Origin: Sphingopyxis sp.
GTDB lineage: Bacteria; Pseudomonadota; Alphaproteobacteria; Sphingomonadales; Sphingomonadaceae
Length of the DNA stretch: 51,945 nucleotides
Assembly: GCA_030148985.1 (NCBI GenBank)
Contig: JASBSJ010000002.1
Coordinates: 1 to 51,945 of the forward strand
Direction: 5' to 3'
Shown: positions 18,200 to 25,511 of the stretch, piece by piece
Layout: each line of letters starts with the position of its first letter
Position numbering within the stretch: the stretch's first letter is position 1
The notes under the pieces: generated by a model
Told to the model about the DNA's origin: nothing
What the model saw: only the letters and a program-made list of their open reading frames with translations
The model's database searches: none
Position numbers and translations under genes: made by a program

Positions 18200-18529
18200 A
18201 TGGTTCAGGCTATCGCCATCGACACCGTGCTGCGCGCGCTCGCCGATCCCACGCGGCGGGCGGTGTTCGAGCGGCTCGCGCGGAGCGAAGAGATCAACGT
18301 TGCCGAGCTGACCCGCGCCAGCGGGGTGACGCAGGGCGCAGTGTCGCAGCATCTGAAGGCGCTGAAACTGGCGGGGCTTGTCGCCGAGCGTCCGCAGGGG
18401 CGGAAAATCTTCTATCGCGCGCGGCCCGAAGGGCTCAGCCCCCTGTTCGACTGGCTTGAATATTATGAGTCCTTCTGGCGCGAGCGGCTCGACACCTTGC
18501 ACGATCTTTTGAAGGAGATTGACCCTTGA
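18200..18529 (+). CDS. ArsR-family HTH regulator
   Basis: 109-aa winged-helix repressor of the ArsR/SmtB fold without an evident metal-binding Cys/His site. The sequence LRALADPTRRAVFERLARSE, the recognition helix GVTQGAVSQHLKALKLAGLV and RPQGRKIFYRARPEGL are typical of the subgroup that is paired with SRPBCC (AHSA1/START-like) proteins. The C-terminus (FWRERLDTLHDLLKEID) is also usual for that subgroup. Its stop overlaps the TTG start of the SRPBCC gene, so both are co-translated. It probably represses its own operon through the inverted repeat directly upstream. The inducer is not predictable from sequence. Confidence 0.88.
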   Translation: MVQAIAIDTVLRALADPTRRAVFERLARSEEINVAELTRASGVTQGAVSQHLKALKLAGLVAERPQGRKIFYRARPEGLSPLFDWLEYYESFWRERLDTLHDLLKEIDP

Positions 18530-18996
18530 GCGAGAATATGGTGGCGGCGGATGTTCGGCAAATCACCGTCGAAGACGTCTTTTCCCATTCACCCGAGACA
18601 ATCTGGAAGACGCTGACATCCGGCGAACTGATGGCACGCTGGGCGGGCATGACCCCGGCGGGTTTCGCGCCTGTGGTTGGCAATCGTTTTACCTATCAGA
18701 CGACGCCCGCGTGCGAGTGGGACGGCACGATCGAATGCGAAGTGCTGGAAGTCGTCCCCAACGAGCGTTTCGCCTATTCCTGGCGGGGCGGGCACGAGGA
18801 CAATGTGGGTTACGGCTCGCGGCTCGATACCGTGGTCACCTTCACGCTGGAAAAGACGGACGGCGGCACACGCCTGCGCCTTGTCCACTCAGGCTTCGTG
18901 CTGCCGCACAATGAGGGGGCCTATAGCCGGATGAGCGGCGGCTGGGTTCAGGTTGTCACGCGCATCGGCACCATGGCGCCCGACACGAACGAATAG
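18526..18996 (+). CDS. SRPBCC (AHSA1-like) domain protein
   Basis: 156-aa lipid/ligand-binding fold protein of the SRPBCC/START superfamily: ITVEDVFSHSPETIWKTLTS at the start, a central VVPNERFAYSWRGG, and TFTLEKTDGGTRLRLVHSGF near the end. The start is a rare TTG at 18526 that overlaps the arsR stop, with AAGGAG nine bases upstream. Members next to ArsR regulators are usually of unknown ligand; no catalytic residues can be named. A second SRPBCC protein, not closely similar by eye, is encoded in the convergent cassette at 20666-21139. Confidence 0.82.
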   Translation: MSENMVAADVRQITVEDVFSHSPETIWKTLTSGELMARWAGMTPAGFAPVVGNRFTYQTTPACEWDGTIECEVLEVVPNERFAYSWRGGHEDNVGYGSRLDTVVTFTLEKTDGGTRLRLVHSGFVLPHNEGAYSRMSGGWVQVVTRIGTMAPDTNE

Positions 18997-19043
18997 GACG
19001 CGGCGAGGCCGCCCTCACTCTCCCTCAAAACAAGGAATATCCT

Positions 19044-19739
19044 ATGCAGTTGAAAAACCACCCGCCGATCGTGTCGCGCGAAGAATGGGACGCCGCGCGC
19101 GAGCGCTTGCTCGTGCAGGAGAAAGCCCTCACCCATGCCCGCGATGCGCTTGCTGCCGAGCGTCGCCGGATGCCGTGGCTGGCGGTCGAGAAGGATTATA
19201 AATTTATCGGACCAAAGGGCGAAATGAGCCTGCTCGACCTGTTCGACGGCCGCCGCCAGCTCGTCGTCTATCGCGCCTTCATGGACCCCGGCGTATCGCG
19301 CTGGCCCGATCGCGGCTGCATCGGCTGTTCGATGGTCGCCGACCATGTGGCGCATCCGGCGCATCTCAACGCCCGCGACACCAGCCTCGCCTTCATCTCG
19401 CGCGGGTCGCAAGAAGACTTGGCCAAAGTGAAGTCGCGTATGGGGTGGGATCATATCCCCTGGTACACGATCACCGACGATTTCGACGCCGATTTCGGGG
19501 TCGACGAATGGCATGGCACCAACGCGTTCATCCGCGACGGCGAGCGCATCTTTCGAACCTATTTCATCAACAATCGCGGCGATGAGCAAATGGGCGGCAC
19601 GTGGAACTACCTCGATATTACCGCGCTCGGTCGGCAGGAGACGTGGGAGGATTCGCCGGAAGGCTATCCCCAGACCGACCCCTATGGGTGGTGGGTCTGG
19701 CATGACAACGCCGGCACCGACGCCGGGCGCGACGGGTGA
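19044..19739 (+). CDS. DUF899 family thioredoxin-like protein
   Basis: 231-aa cytoplasmic protein of the DUF899 family, a thioredoxin-fold group often found in ArsR-SRPBCC operons. Characteristic parts are the N-terminal NHPPIVSREEWDAARERLL, the core YRAFMDPGVSRWPDRGCIGC with Cys92 and Cys95 (CxxC), and the end YGWWVWHDNAG. It lies 47 bp after the SRPBCC gene, with AACAAGGA before the ATG, and its stop overlaps the next start (GTGA). The CxxC suggests a redox or disulfide role, but no substrate is known to me for the family. Confidence 0.85.
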   Translation: MQLKNHPPIVSREEWDAARERLLVQEKALTHARDALAAERRRMPWLAVEKDYKFIGPKGEMSLLDLFDGRRQLVVYRAFMDPGVSRWPDRGCIGCSMVADHVAHPAHLNARDTSLAFISRGSQEDLAKVKSRMGWDHIPWYTITDDFDADFGVDEWHGTNAFIRDGERIFRTYFINNRGDEQMGGTWNYLDITALGRQETWEDSPEGYPQTDPYGWWVWHDNAGTDAGRDG

Positions 19740-19990
19740 TCGACAGCCCGATGGCACATGAAGATTCGGGCCTGATGCGGGCCGCGGCGTGGCTGAGCCT
19801 CGCCGCGGCGCCGGCCTTTGCAATCATGGCCGTCCTGACTGCCGCCGAAGCTGACGGACCGGCGCAGCGGCTGTGCGGCGCGGCGAATAGCCCCCTCGGC
19901 GGCATGGTGCCCATGTATCTGCTGATGAGCGTGATCCACTCCGGCGCCTGGCTGCGGCTGCTCGACAGGCGGCGCCGCCGGGTGATTTGA
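19736..19990 (+). CDS. Small putative membrane protein, last gene of ArsR cassette
   Basis: 84-aa ORF whose GTG start overlaps the DUF899 stop (GTGA); an internal ATG at 19751 is the alternative. Two hydrophobic stretches are visible (AAWLSLAAAPAFAIMAVLTA and MVPMYLLMSVIHSGAWL), followed by an Arg-rich tail (LLDRRRRRVI), so a two-helix inner-membrane protein with a positive cytoplasmic end is likely. I do not recognise a family. The tight coupling argues for a genuine gene. Confidence 0.6.
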   Translation: MIDSPMAHEDSGLMRAAAWLSLAAAPAFAIMAVLTAAEADGPAQRLCGAANSPLGGMVPMYLLMSVIHSGAWLRLLDRRRRRVI

Positions 19991-20015
19991 CGGCGGGGCC
20001 TTGCCTGGCCCGCCC

Positions 20016-20669
20016 CTAATCGCGATCGGGCGCGCCGAGCGGAAAATAGTGGCGAAAGCGCCGCGCCTCGTCGACCGCGCGGGCGAAGGACGGCCGCGCC
20101 AGCAGGCGCGCACGATAGGCGATGAGATTCTCGTACTGCTCCGGAATTTGGTGCGTCCAGTCGGCGTAAAAGAGCGATGGGGCCGCGGCGCAATCGGCGA
20201 GCGTAAAGGTCTCACCCGCCGCCCATGTCTTGCCGCGCATATGCTCGTCGAGCCAGGCGTAGCTGGTGTCGAGCATCTTGCGTGCGTCCTCAACACCATA
20301 GGGGTCGCGGCTCTCCGCAGGGCGCAGGGCGTCGAAGACGAACTTGCCCTGCGGCGTCATGACATAATTGTCGAAGACGCAGTCGAGCATCCGCACCTGC
20401 CAGGCAAGGTCGGGATCCTGCGGGATCAGCTGGACCGGACCCGGATGATGGACGCTCAGATATTCGATGATGATCGTTGCCTCCATCACCACGCGACCAT
20501 TTTCGCGCAAGATTGGAAACCGCTTCATCGGCCAGAGCGACGCCAGTTCGTCGCCGACACCGGGCTCCTCGAGCATCCGGCAGGTGAAGGGGATGTCGTT
20601 TTCGTAAAAGGCGATCAGCGCCTTTTGGCAATAGGAAGAAAACGGGTGCGAAAACAGTTCGATCGTCAT
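20016..20669 (-). CDS. Glutathione S-transferase
   Basis: 217-aa GST-fold protein. The thioredoxin-like N-terminal domain has HPFSSYCQKALIA with a candidate catalytic Ser/Cys around residues 11-14, the cis-Pro segment KRFPILRENGRVVMEATIII and the glutathione-binding EATIIIEYL; the C-terminal helical domain includes AGETFTLADCAAAPSLFYAD, the common N-capping/hydrophobic staple. It is the last gene of the minus-strand ArsR-SRPBCC-GST cassette; its start overlaps the SRPBCC stop by four bases. A detoxification role is plausible; the electrophile is unknown. Confidence 0.86.
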   Translation of the reverse strand: MTIELFSHPFSSYCQKALIAFYENDIPFTCRMLEEPGVGDELASLWPMKRFPILRENGRVVMEATIIIEYLSVHHPGPVQLIPQDPDLAWQVRMLDCVFDNYVMTPQGKFVFDALRPAESRDPYGVEDARKMLDTSYAWLDEHMRGKTWAAGETFTLADCAAAPSLFYADWTHQIPEQYENLIAYRARLLARPSFARAVDEARRFRHYFPLGAPDRD

Positions 20670-21139
20670 ACAAAAGCTTTCAATTCGCGCCCTTCGATCA
20701 GGGCGACCAGATTGTCGATGTGCCAGGTCGTGCCGTGCTCGCGGCCTTTGACCGCCTCGTCGCCGCCGCTCAGATAGCTTCCCTGCTCGGTATGGATCAG
20801 CCGGGTTTTGTCGCCCTCGGCCCGAAGTTCGAGCGTCAGCAGCGATACCGAAAGCTTGTCGCCATTATGGAAAAGATCATAGACTAGGATGATCCGCTCA
20901 TTCTCCACAATGTCGTGGTAGGTCGCCTGGAAATCGGTGACGAGGCCGCCGGGCCAGCGCGCGTGGAAGCGCTCCTTTCCCCCGACGCGGAAGTCGAGGT
21001 CGCGGTTCAGCGTTTCGATGTCCGACGGCGCCTTGAACCAGGCGCTTTTGGCTTCAAGGGTGGCGTAGGCGGCAAAGACCCGCGCCGGCGACGCGCGCAG
21101 CACCCGTTCGATCGTGAACATGGCATTGGTGACGGCCAC
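20666..21139 (-). CDS. SRPBCC (AHSA1-like) domain protein, second cassette
   Basis: 157-aa SRPBCC/AHSA1-type protein starting with a GTG that overlaps the upstream arsR stop (TAGTG); GAGGAG lies about ten bases before. Visible family signs are FTIERVLRASPARVFAAYAT, the middle NERIILVYDLFHNGDKLSVS and the end GTTWHIDNLVALIEG. It is more like classical AHSA1 proteins (ligand-binding or stress associated) than the protein at 18526. No catalytic function is assigned. The order arsR-SRPBCC-GST suggests a shared inducible response. Confidence 0.84.
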   Translation of the reverse strand: MAVTNAMFTIERVLRASPARVFAAYATLEAKSAWFKAPSDIETLNRDLDFRVGGKERFHARWPGGLVTDFQATYHDIVENERIILVYDLFHNGDKLSVSLLTLELRAEGDKTRLIHTEQGSYLSGGDEAVKGREHGTTWHIDNLVALIEGRELKAFV

Positions 21140-21483
21140 TAATGACTCTCCTCTTGTGAATTTTCGGACAAATAGGTCTCCAGCTGATCATATTGCTGGT
21201 TCCAGAAGCGCTTGCGTTCGGCGATCCAGCTTTCGACCTTCGTCATGGCGGCGATCTCCAGCGTGCAAGTGCGAACGCGGCCGGTTTTCCGGCTGCTGAC
21301 CAGCCCCGCCTCCTCCAGAATCTTCAGGTGCTGGACCACGGCCGACAGCGTCATCGGCAGCGGTTCGGCGAGTTCGCTGACCGAGGCGGGGCCGCGGCTC
21401 AGCCGTTCGACCATCGCCCGGCGCCCGGGATCGGACAGGGCCTGAAACGCAAGGTCGAGCGGCTGAGCTTGATACTGTAGCAT
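21139..21483 (-). CDS. ArsR-family HTH regulator, second cassette
   Basis: 114-aa ArsR-type winged-helix repressor: FQALSDPGRRAMVERLSRGP, recognition helix PMTLSAVVQHLKILEEAGLV, wing SSRKTGRVRTCTLEIAAM, and a C-terminal WIAERKRFWNQQYDQLETYL helix typical of SRPBCC-linked members. No metal-binding cysteines are apparent. Upstream, TTGACT (21483-21488) and AGTCAA (21515-21520) form a spaced inverted repeat around the probable promoter, consistent with autoregulation. It leads the minus-strand cassette that faces the plus-strand cassette at 18200. Confidence 0.88.
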   Translation of the reverse strand: MLQYQAQPLDLAFQALSDPGRRAMVERLSRGPASVSELAEPLPMTLSAVVQHLKILEEAGLVSSRKTGRVRTCTLEIAAMTKVESWIAERKRFWNQQYDQLETYLSENSQEESH

Positions 21484-21565
21484 TGACTTAAGTATTGATG
21501 CGCGGCGCGCGCGGAGTCAACCGTCTTTTTCTGACGGTTCGGCTATCGCACTCTTTCCGGATTTT

Positions 21566-21727
21566 TCAGGAGGCGTGATCGGGCAGCGTGCGCAGCCAGT
21601 CCCGGCGCGCAATCAGCTGCATGACGGCGCCCTCGACCGCCCGTTGCATATTTGAATCGTAAATTGTGAGACCGAAACTGCTTCCGGCCATCATAATGCA
21701 CGCAACCAGCAATGCGATCGCGATCAC
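21566..21727 (-). CDS. 53-aa small putative membrane protein
   Basis: A short open frame from GTG at 21727 to TGA at 21566, bounded upstream by in-frame stops. The first 20 residues are hydrophobic (VIAIALLVACIMMAGSSFGL), followed by an amphipathic or charged tail (MQRAVEGAVMQLIARRDWLR). The shape is that of a single-pass small membrane protein. It lies in an otherwise empty stretch between the EF-hand gene terminator and the second arsR promoter, on the same strand. The ribosome site is weak, so expression is uncertain. Confidence 0.4.
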   Translation of the reverse strand: MIAIALLVACIMMAGSSFGLTIYDSNMQRAVEGAVMQLIARRDWLRTLPDHAS

Positions 21728-21780
21728 GGCGATCTATCTTTACGGGGTGTAGTCGGCGATCGGCGACACACCCGGCGTCC

Positions 21781-21831
21781 TGAGAAAACTGCCGGCAGCG
21801 GCAGAGGGGAGGTTGGGACCGCTGCCGGCAG
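21781..21831 (-). terminator. Rho-independent terminator of the EF-hand gene
   Basis: CTGCCGGCAGCGG (21789-21801) and CCGCTGCCGGCAG (21819-21831) form a perfect 13-bp stem with a 17-base loop. On the minus strand the stem is followed by TTTTCT, nine bases after the EF-hand stop codon region. Strong stem plus T-run supports intrinsic termination. Confidence 0.8.
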
Positions 21832-21839
21832 GTGGAGCC

Positions 21840-22274
21840 CTAGCGCGCCGCCTGACGCGCGGCCGCGGCTTCGCGGAGGGCTGCCATCTCGTCCTGGTCG
21901 ATCACGCCATTGCGATCGGTATCGCCATAATCGAACAGGATATTGGGGCCGTTGACGACTTCGTCGCGGGTCACGCGGCCGTCGCCATTGCTGTCCAGAT
22001 GTTCGGCCAGCTGTTTGAACTTGTCGCCGCCGCGGCGCATCATCCGACGCTTCGGCGCGTCCTCCTTGTCGATGACACCGTCCTGGTTGCGGTCCATCTT
22101 GTCGAACATGCGCGCGCGCATTTCGGTATGCTCGGCGCGGGTAATCTGTCCGTCGCCGTTAAGGTCGGCGCGTTCCAGCATTTGCGTCGGATCGCGCTGT
22201 CCCTGCGCCAGGGCCGGAACCGAAGCAGCGACGGCGCCTGCCGCCGCGACGATGAGAGTGAGTTTGCGATACAT
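21840..22274 (-). CDS. Secreted EF-hand calcium-binding protein
   Basis: 144-aa exported protein with a signal peptide (MYRKLTLIVAAAGAVAASVP, cleavage after ALA) and four EF-hand loops: residues 37-48 (DLNGDGQITRAE), 61-72 (DRNQDGVIDKED), 94-105 (DSNGDGRVTRDE) and 118-129 (DTDRNGVIDQDE). Loop two ends in Asp instead of the usual Glu, which may weaken or change ion choice. Small periplasmic EF-hand proteins of this kind are common in sphingomonads. It follows another secreted protein by 23 bp and is divergent from a two-component system. Role unknown beyond calcium binding. Confidence 0.85.
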   Translation of the reverse strand: MYRKLTLIVAAAGAVAASVPALAQGQRDPTQMLERADLNGDGQITRAEHTEMRARMFDKMDRNQDGVIDKEDAPKRRMMRRGGDKFKQLAEHLDSNGDGRVTRDEVVNGPNILFDYGDTDRNGVIDQDEMAALREAAAARQAAR

Positions 22275-22297
22275 TTTTCAAACCTTGCTTGTTGCGC

Positions 22298-22870
22298 TTA
22301 TTGCGGGCGCGGATAGGTGCGCGAGCTGCTGACGCTGCGGCCCGAATTGGTCGTGGCGTTGCGGTTGACCTGGACGCTGTCGTCAGAGACCGAGACGTCG
22401 CGCGTCGCGTTGTAGCCCCGGCCCTGCGACGTCGTTGCGCCGCGCGAACGCTGATACCCATCGTCGGTGCGATAGATGGTGCTCCAGCTGTTCTGGCTGT
22501 TACCCGACGCGCCGGTCCGGCTGCGCTCGCGGCTGACCGAGCCGTCGGGATTGCGGGTGACCGAGCCATTGCGTTCAACGGTCTTGCCGTTGCGGTACTG
22601 GCGCTCAACATGGTTCGACACCGTGCCGTCGCCGCGTTGCGTCGTGCGTTGTTGCAGATAACCGCGCCCATTCGCATTGGCACGGCCGCGCGTCACGGTC
22701 GCCGAACCCGGCTCGCGCGAGACGTGACGGCCGGCGATAAAGCCGCCGCCCGGACCATGGCCACGAACGATGCGCCCATGGTCGCGGGCCTCGGCGGGCG
22801 CCAGATTGGCCGATGCGATACCGGCGGTGACGATGACAGCGATGCTCATCAGGGATCGAAAGGTCGTCAT
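22298..22870 (-). CDS. Secreted low-complexity protein (Arg/Ser/Asn/Gly-rich), unknown function
   Basis: 190-aa protein with an N-terminal signal peptide (MTTFRSLMSIAVIVTAGIAS, end near PAEA). The remainder is hydrophilic and repetitive, with loose repeats around NGxxVxRNxxGSVxRE and TTQRGDGTVSNHVERQYRNG that recall beta-strand repeat or adhesin-like decoration. I do not recognise a domain. AAGGAGC lies about eight bases before the ATG. It is the upstream partner of the EF-hand gene in an apparent two-gene operon and is divergent from the response regulator, which could control it. Confidence 0.68.
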   Translation of the reverse strand: MTTFRSLMSIAVIVTAGIASANLAPAEARDHGRIVRGHGPGGGFIAGRHVSREPGSATVTRGRANANGRGYLQQRTTQRGDGTVSNHVERQYRNGKTVERNGSVTRNPDGSVSRERSRTGASGNSQNSWSTIYRTDDGYQRSRGATTSQGRGYNATRDVSVSDDSVQVNRNATTNSGRSVSSSRTYPRPQ

Positions 22871-23017
22871 GAAAAGCTCCTTGGGGGATGTTTGACGACG
22901 ACAGAAATGGCGAAATCGCGTAAGGCGCCAATGACCCGCCGGTAAGCTTTGGCAACGAAATGTAACGCCGCCCGATTAAAGCTTGAGATGGAGGAAGCGC
23001 TCGGCTGTCATGCAAGG

Positions 23018-23755
23018 ATGAGTGAAACTGCACAGCGCGCGGCGGCCTTTATCGCCATCGTCGAGGATGACGAGCATATTGCCGAGCTCGTCGCCGAACT
23101 TCTCGCGCGCGAGGGGTATGAGACCGCCCATTGTCCCTCGGGCGCCGAACTCGACCGCCTGCTCGACCGGCGGCGCGTCGATCTCGTCCTGCTCGACCTG
23201 ATGCTTCCCGGCGAAGATGGCCTCAGCATTTGCCGCCGCCTGCATGCGGCAGCGATCCGCGTGCCCGTCATCATGATCACCGCCAAGGGCGACGACATCG
23301 ACCGCATCCTGGGCCTTGAGTTCGGTGCCGACGACTATCTGCCCAAACCCTTCAACCCCCGCGAACTGGTCGCGCGCGTCCGTGCCGTGCTGCGCCGCAC
23401 GCGCGAGATGCACCGGCCGGCGCCGCTTGCGGGGCAGATCTATCGGTTCGCCGGCTGGTCGCTGGACGGCGGATCGCGCGAATTACGCGGCCCCGACGGC
23501 GAAGCGGTCGAACTGACGGGCGGCGAATTCGACCTCCTCGTCGCGCTGCTCGATCATCCGCAGCGGGTGCTCTCGCGCGACCAGCTGCTCGACTGGACGC
23601 GCGGGCGCGATGCCGGCCCCTTCGATCGCACGATCGACGTGCAGCTCAGCCGGCTCCGGCGCAAGCTGGGCGATGATCCGAAAAAGCCCGCGATGATCCG
23701 GACGGTTCGGGGGGGCGGCTATCTGTTCGCCCCTGCTGTCGAACGGGGCCTTTAG
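23018..23755 (+). CDS. OmpR-family response regulator
   Basis: 245-aa two-component response regulator. Receiver domain: acidic pocket Glu16-Asp17-Asp18, phospho-acceptor Asp60 in LVLLDLMLPGEDG, Thr88 in MITAKG and Lys110 in LPKPFNP. The C-terminal winged helix includes LTGGEFDLLVALLDHPQRVL and FDRTIDVQLSRLRRKLGDDP with MIRTVRGGGYLF, the OmpR/PhoB signature. Starts at 22988 and 22949 are possible; none has a good ribosome site, and 23018 gives the usual domain margin. The TAG stop sits exactly at the left end of an inverted-repeat element that separates it from its kinase. Stimulus unknown. Confidence 0.9.
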   Translation: MSETAQRAAAFIAIVEDDEHIAELVAELLAREGYETAHCPSGAELDRLLDRRRVDLVLLDLMLPGEDGLSICRRLHAAAIRVPVIMITAKGDDIDRILGLEFGADDYLPKPFNPRELVARVRAVLRRTREMHRPAPLAGQIYRFAGWSLDGGSRELRGPDGEAVELTGGEFDLLVALLDHPQRVLSRDQLLDWTRGRDAGPFDRTIDVQLSRLRRKLGDDPKKPAMIRTVRGGGYLFAPAVERGL

Positions 23756-24021
23756 AGCGTGATGACATGATATTGACCCACCGTGATTGCCCCCGGAAGT
23801 TCGCCGGCAAGAAGCGTCTCGCAGAACGGGCTGGTTGCCCGGTCCAGAGACGCGCCGCTGTCCGGCGGGCTTCCGGGGGCAACCCCTCTGGGGCGGGCCG
23901 ATTTTGGCCGAGTGCCACGTTGCTCGTCGCGCACGATGTCCCGCATCGCACCGCTCCTCGCGCCTCGCACTCGGCCAAAATCGGCTCCGTCACGGCGGGT
24001 CAATATCATGTCATCACGCTC
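23755..24021. mobile_element. MITE-like inverted-repeat element with TA target duplication
   Basis: A 267-bp element with 32-bp terminal inverted repeats (23755-23786 and 23990-24021, one mismatch at 23780/23996; outer end GAGCGTGATGACATG) flanked by TA at 23753-23754 and 24022-24023. Inside are further perfect inverted repeats: TTGCCCCCGGAAG (23787-23799) with its complement at 23870-23882, GCGTCTC (23814-23820) with 23847-23853, and a 19-bp pair at 23897-23915 and 23967-23985. It has no transposase. TA duplication and terminal repeats fit a non-autonomous IS630/Tc1-mariner-type element; the nested stems would fold strongly in RNA. It sits between the response regulator and histidine kinase genes. 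Confidence 0.8.
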
Positions 24022-25387
24022 TAGGGTGCGCCGCTGGATCGGCAGCCTGCGATTCCGCTTTGCCGCGCTGTTTCTGTTAGGGCTGTTCGCGCTGCAGGCG
24101 GCGATTCTTGTCATCGCGCTGTGGCCCGACGGGCGGCCGCTGATGTTCCGGCTGATCGACCCGCAGGATGCGCGCGAAATCGCCGAGGCAATCGAAAGCG
24201 CCCCGCCGTCGCTGCGCCCGGCGATCGCCGCGGCCGCCAGCACCGCCGGAACGACGGTCGAGATCATGGACGGCTTTCCTGTCGAAGATGCCTCCCCCTC
24301 CGCGCCCGCGGTCCGCCCAGCGCCGCATCTGGAGGAGCGTTTCCGGCGTTTCGCGGAGGAATTGCAGGGGCGCCCGCTGCATGTCCAGACGCGCGACGGA
24401 ACGATCTTTTCCCGCCCGTTACGCAAGGGTGATCCGCCGCGCGGGCCCGTCCGCGTCCTGATCGGGCTGGAAACCGGCGAGGTGGTGGCGATCGAACGCG
24501 CTCCCCTGCTGCTCCAGATTCTCGCCGAACGTTATGTGGTCGTCGCCGGCGTCGGCGCCGCGGTCCTGCTCAGCATCCTCTTCATGCTGTCGCGGCAGAT
24601 ACTGCGGCCGGTCGAGCACTTGGCGAAAGCCACGCAGGCGTTCGAACGCGACGCGAGCGTGCCCGACGTCAAGCCAAGCGGCGCGCGCGAGCTGCGTGCG
24701 CTGGCCGCCGCCTTCAATTCGATGAAGGGGCGTATCGGCGGCCTGATTGGCGAGCGCACGCATATGCTCGCGGCGATCGCCCATGACCTGCGCACCTATC
24801 TGACGCGGCTGCGGCTGCGCGCCGAGCAGATTGGCGACGAACGTCACCGCGCCCGCGCGATCGACGATATTCAGGAAATGGGCCAGCTGCTCGACGACAT
24901 CCTGCTGTTCGCGCAAAGCGACGCCGACCGCACCGACATGGCGGTCACGATCGACGCGCGGCGCGAGGCCGCCGACTATGTCGCGCTTCGTCAGGAGGCG
25001 GGCGACCCGGTGGCCATCTCTACCCCCACCATGCCCGTGCCGTGCAGCATCGCGCCGCTCGCCTTCCGACGCATCATGGGCAATCTGATCGACAATGCGA
25101 TACGCTATGGCACCTATGCGCGCGCAACGCTGCGTCAGGAAGACGGCGGCGTGATCCTGGAGGTCATCGACAATGGGCCGGGCATCCCGGCAGAATTGAT
25201 CGAGCGGCTGACGGCGCCGTTCGAACGGCTCGAATCGTCGCGGACCCGCAGCGCCGGGGGCGCCGGACTGGGGCTTTCGATCGTCAAGGCACTCGCAGAG
25301 GCGCATGGCGGCAGCCTGACCCTCGGGAACCGCGACACCGGGGGCCTCCGCGCGACCGTCCGGCTTCCCGCGCCGCCGACTACCTGA
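24008..25387 (+). CDS. Sensor histidine kinase
   Basis: 459-aa membrane kinase partner of the upstream response regulator. Two membrane segments (about residues 15-37 and 175-198) flank a periplasmic domain; then a HAMP domain (RQILRPVEHLAKATQAFERD), the H box IAHDLRTYLTRLRLR with His near 258, N box NLIDNAIRYG, G1 DNGPGIP and G2 GAGLGLSIV. The H box has Tyr where most kinases have Pro (HDLRTP). The ATG at 24008 lies within the right terminal repeat of the inserted element; the GTG at 24026 is probably the ancestral start. The ORF continues upstream through the element but that part is not protein-like. Confidence 0.88.
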   Translation: MSSRSRVRRWIGSLRFRFAALFLLGLFALQAAILVIALWPDGRPLMFRLIDPQDAREIAEAIESAPPSLRPAIAAAASTAGTTVEIMDGFPVEDASPSAPAVRPAPHLEERFRRFAEELQGRPLHVQTRDGTIFSRPLRKGDPPRGPVRVLIGLETGEVVAIERAPLLLQILAERYVVVAGVGAAVLLSILFMLSRQILRPVEHLAKATQAFERDASVPDVKPSGARELRALAAAFNSMKGRIGGLIGERTHMLAAIAHDLRTYLTRLRLRAEQIGDERHRARAIDDIQEMGQLLDDILLFAQSDADRTDMAVTIDARREAADYVALRQEAGDPVAISTPTMPVPCSIAPLAFRRIMGNLIDNAIRYGTYARATLRQEDGGVILEVIDNGPGIPAELIERLTAPFERLESSRTRSAGGAGLGLSIVKALAEAHGGSLTLGNRDTGGLRATVRLPAPPTT

Positions 25388-25472
25388 CCCGATTACGCAC
25401 GCTCCGCTCACCGCTTTTTCGCGCTTTGCGGTCCCCTGAAGCACGTCTCGATTGACCTTGTTCAAAAATTTT

Positions 25473-25487
25473 TACATTGAGTATGTA
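25473..25487 (+). promoter_or_regulatory. Candidate TetR-type operator before the SDR gene
   Basis: TACAT-TGAGT-ATGTA is a 5+5 inverted repeat preceded by a run of T. The 11-base core TACATTGAGTA agrees at 8 of 11 positions with TACTTCAAGTA at 32341-32351, which is also preceded by a T run and followed by TGT. That other copy lies between a TBDR and a tandem-TetR gene, suggesting a shared regulator. Confidence 0.45.
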
Positions 25488-25511
25488 TCAATGGGGAAAG
25501 GATGCGGGCAC

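Noticed and set aside
23783-24007. N-terminal extension of the histidine kinase through the inverted-repeat element
   Set aside because: The added 75 residues come from repeat DNA and do not look like a protein domain; kinase similarity begins after the element.
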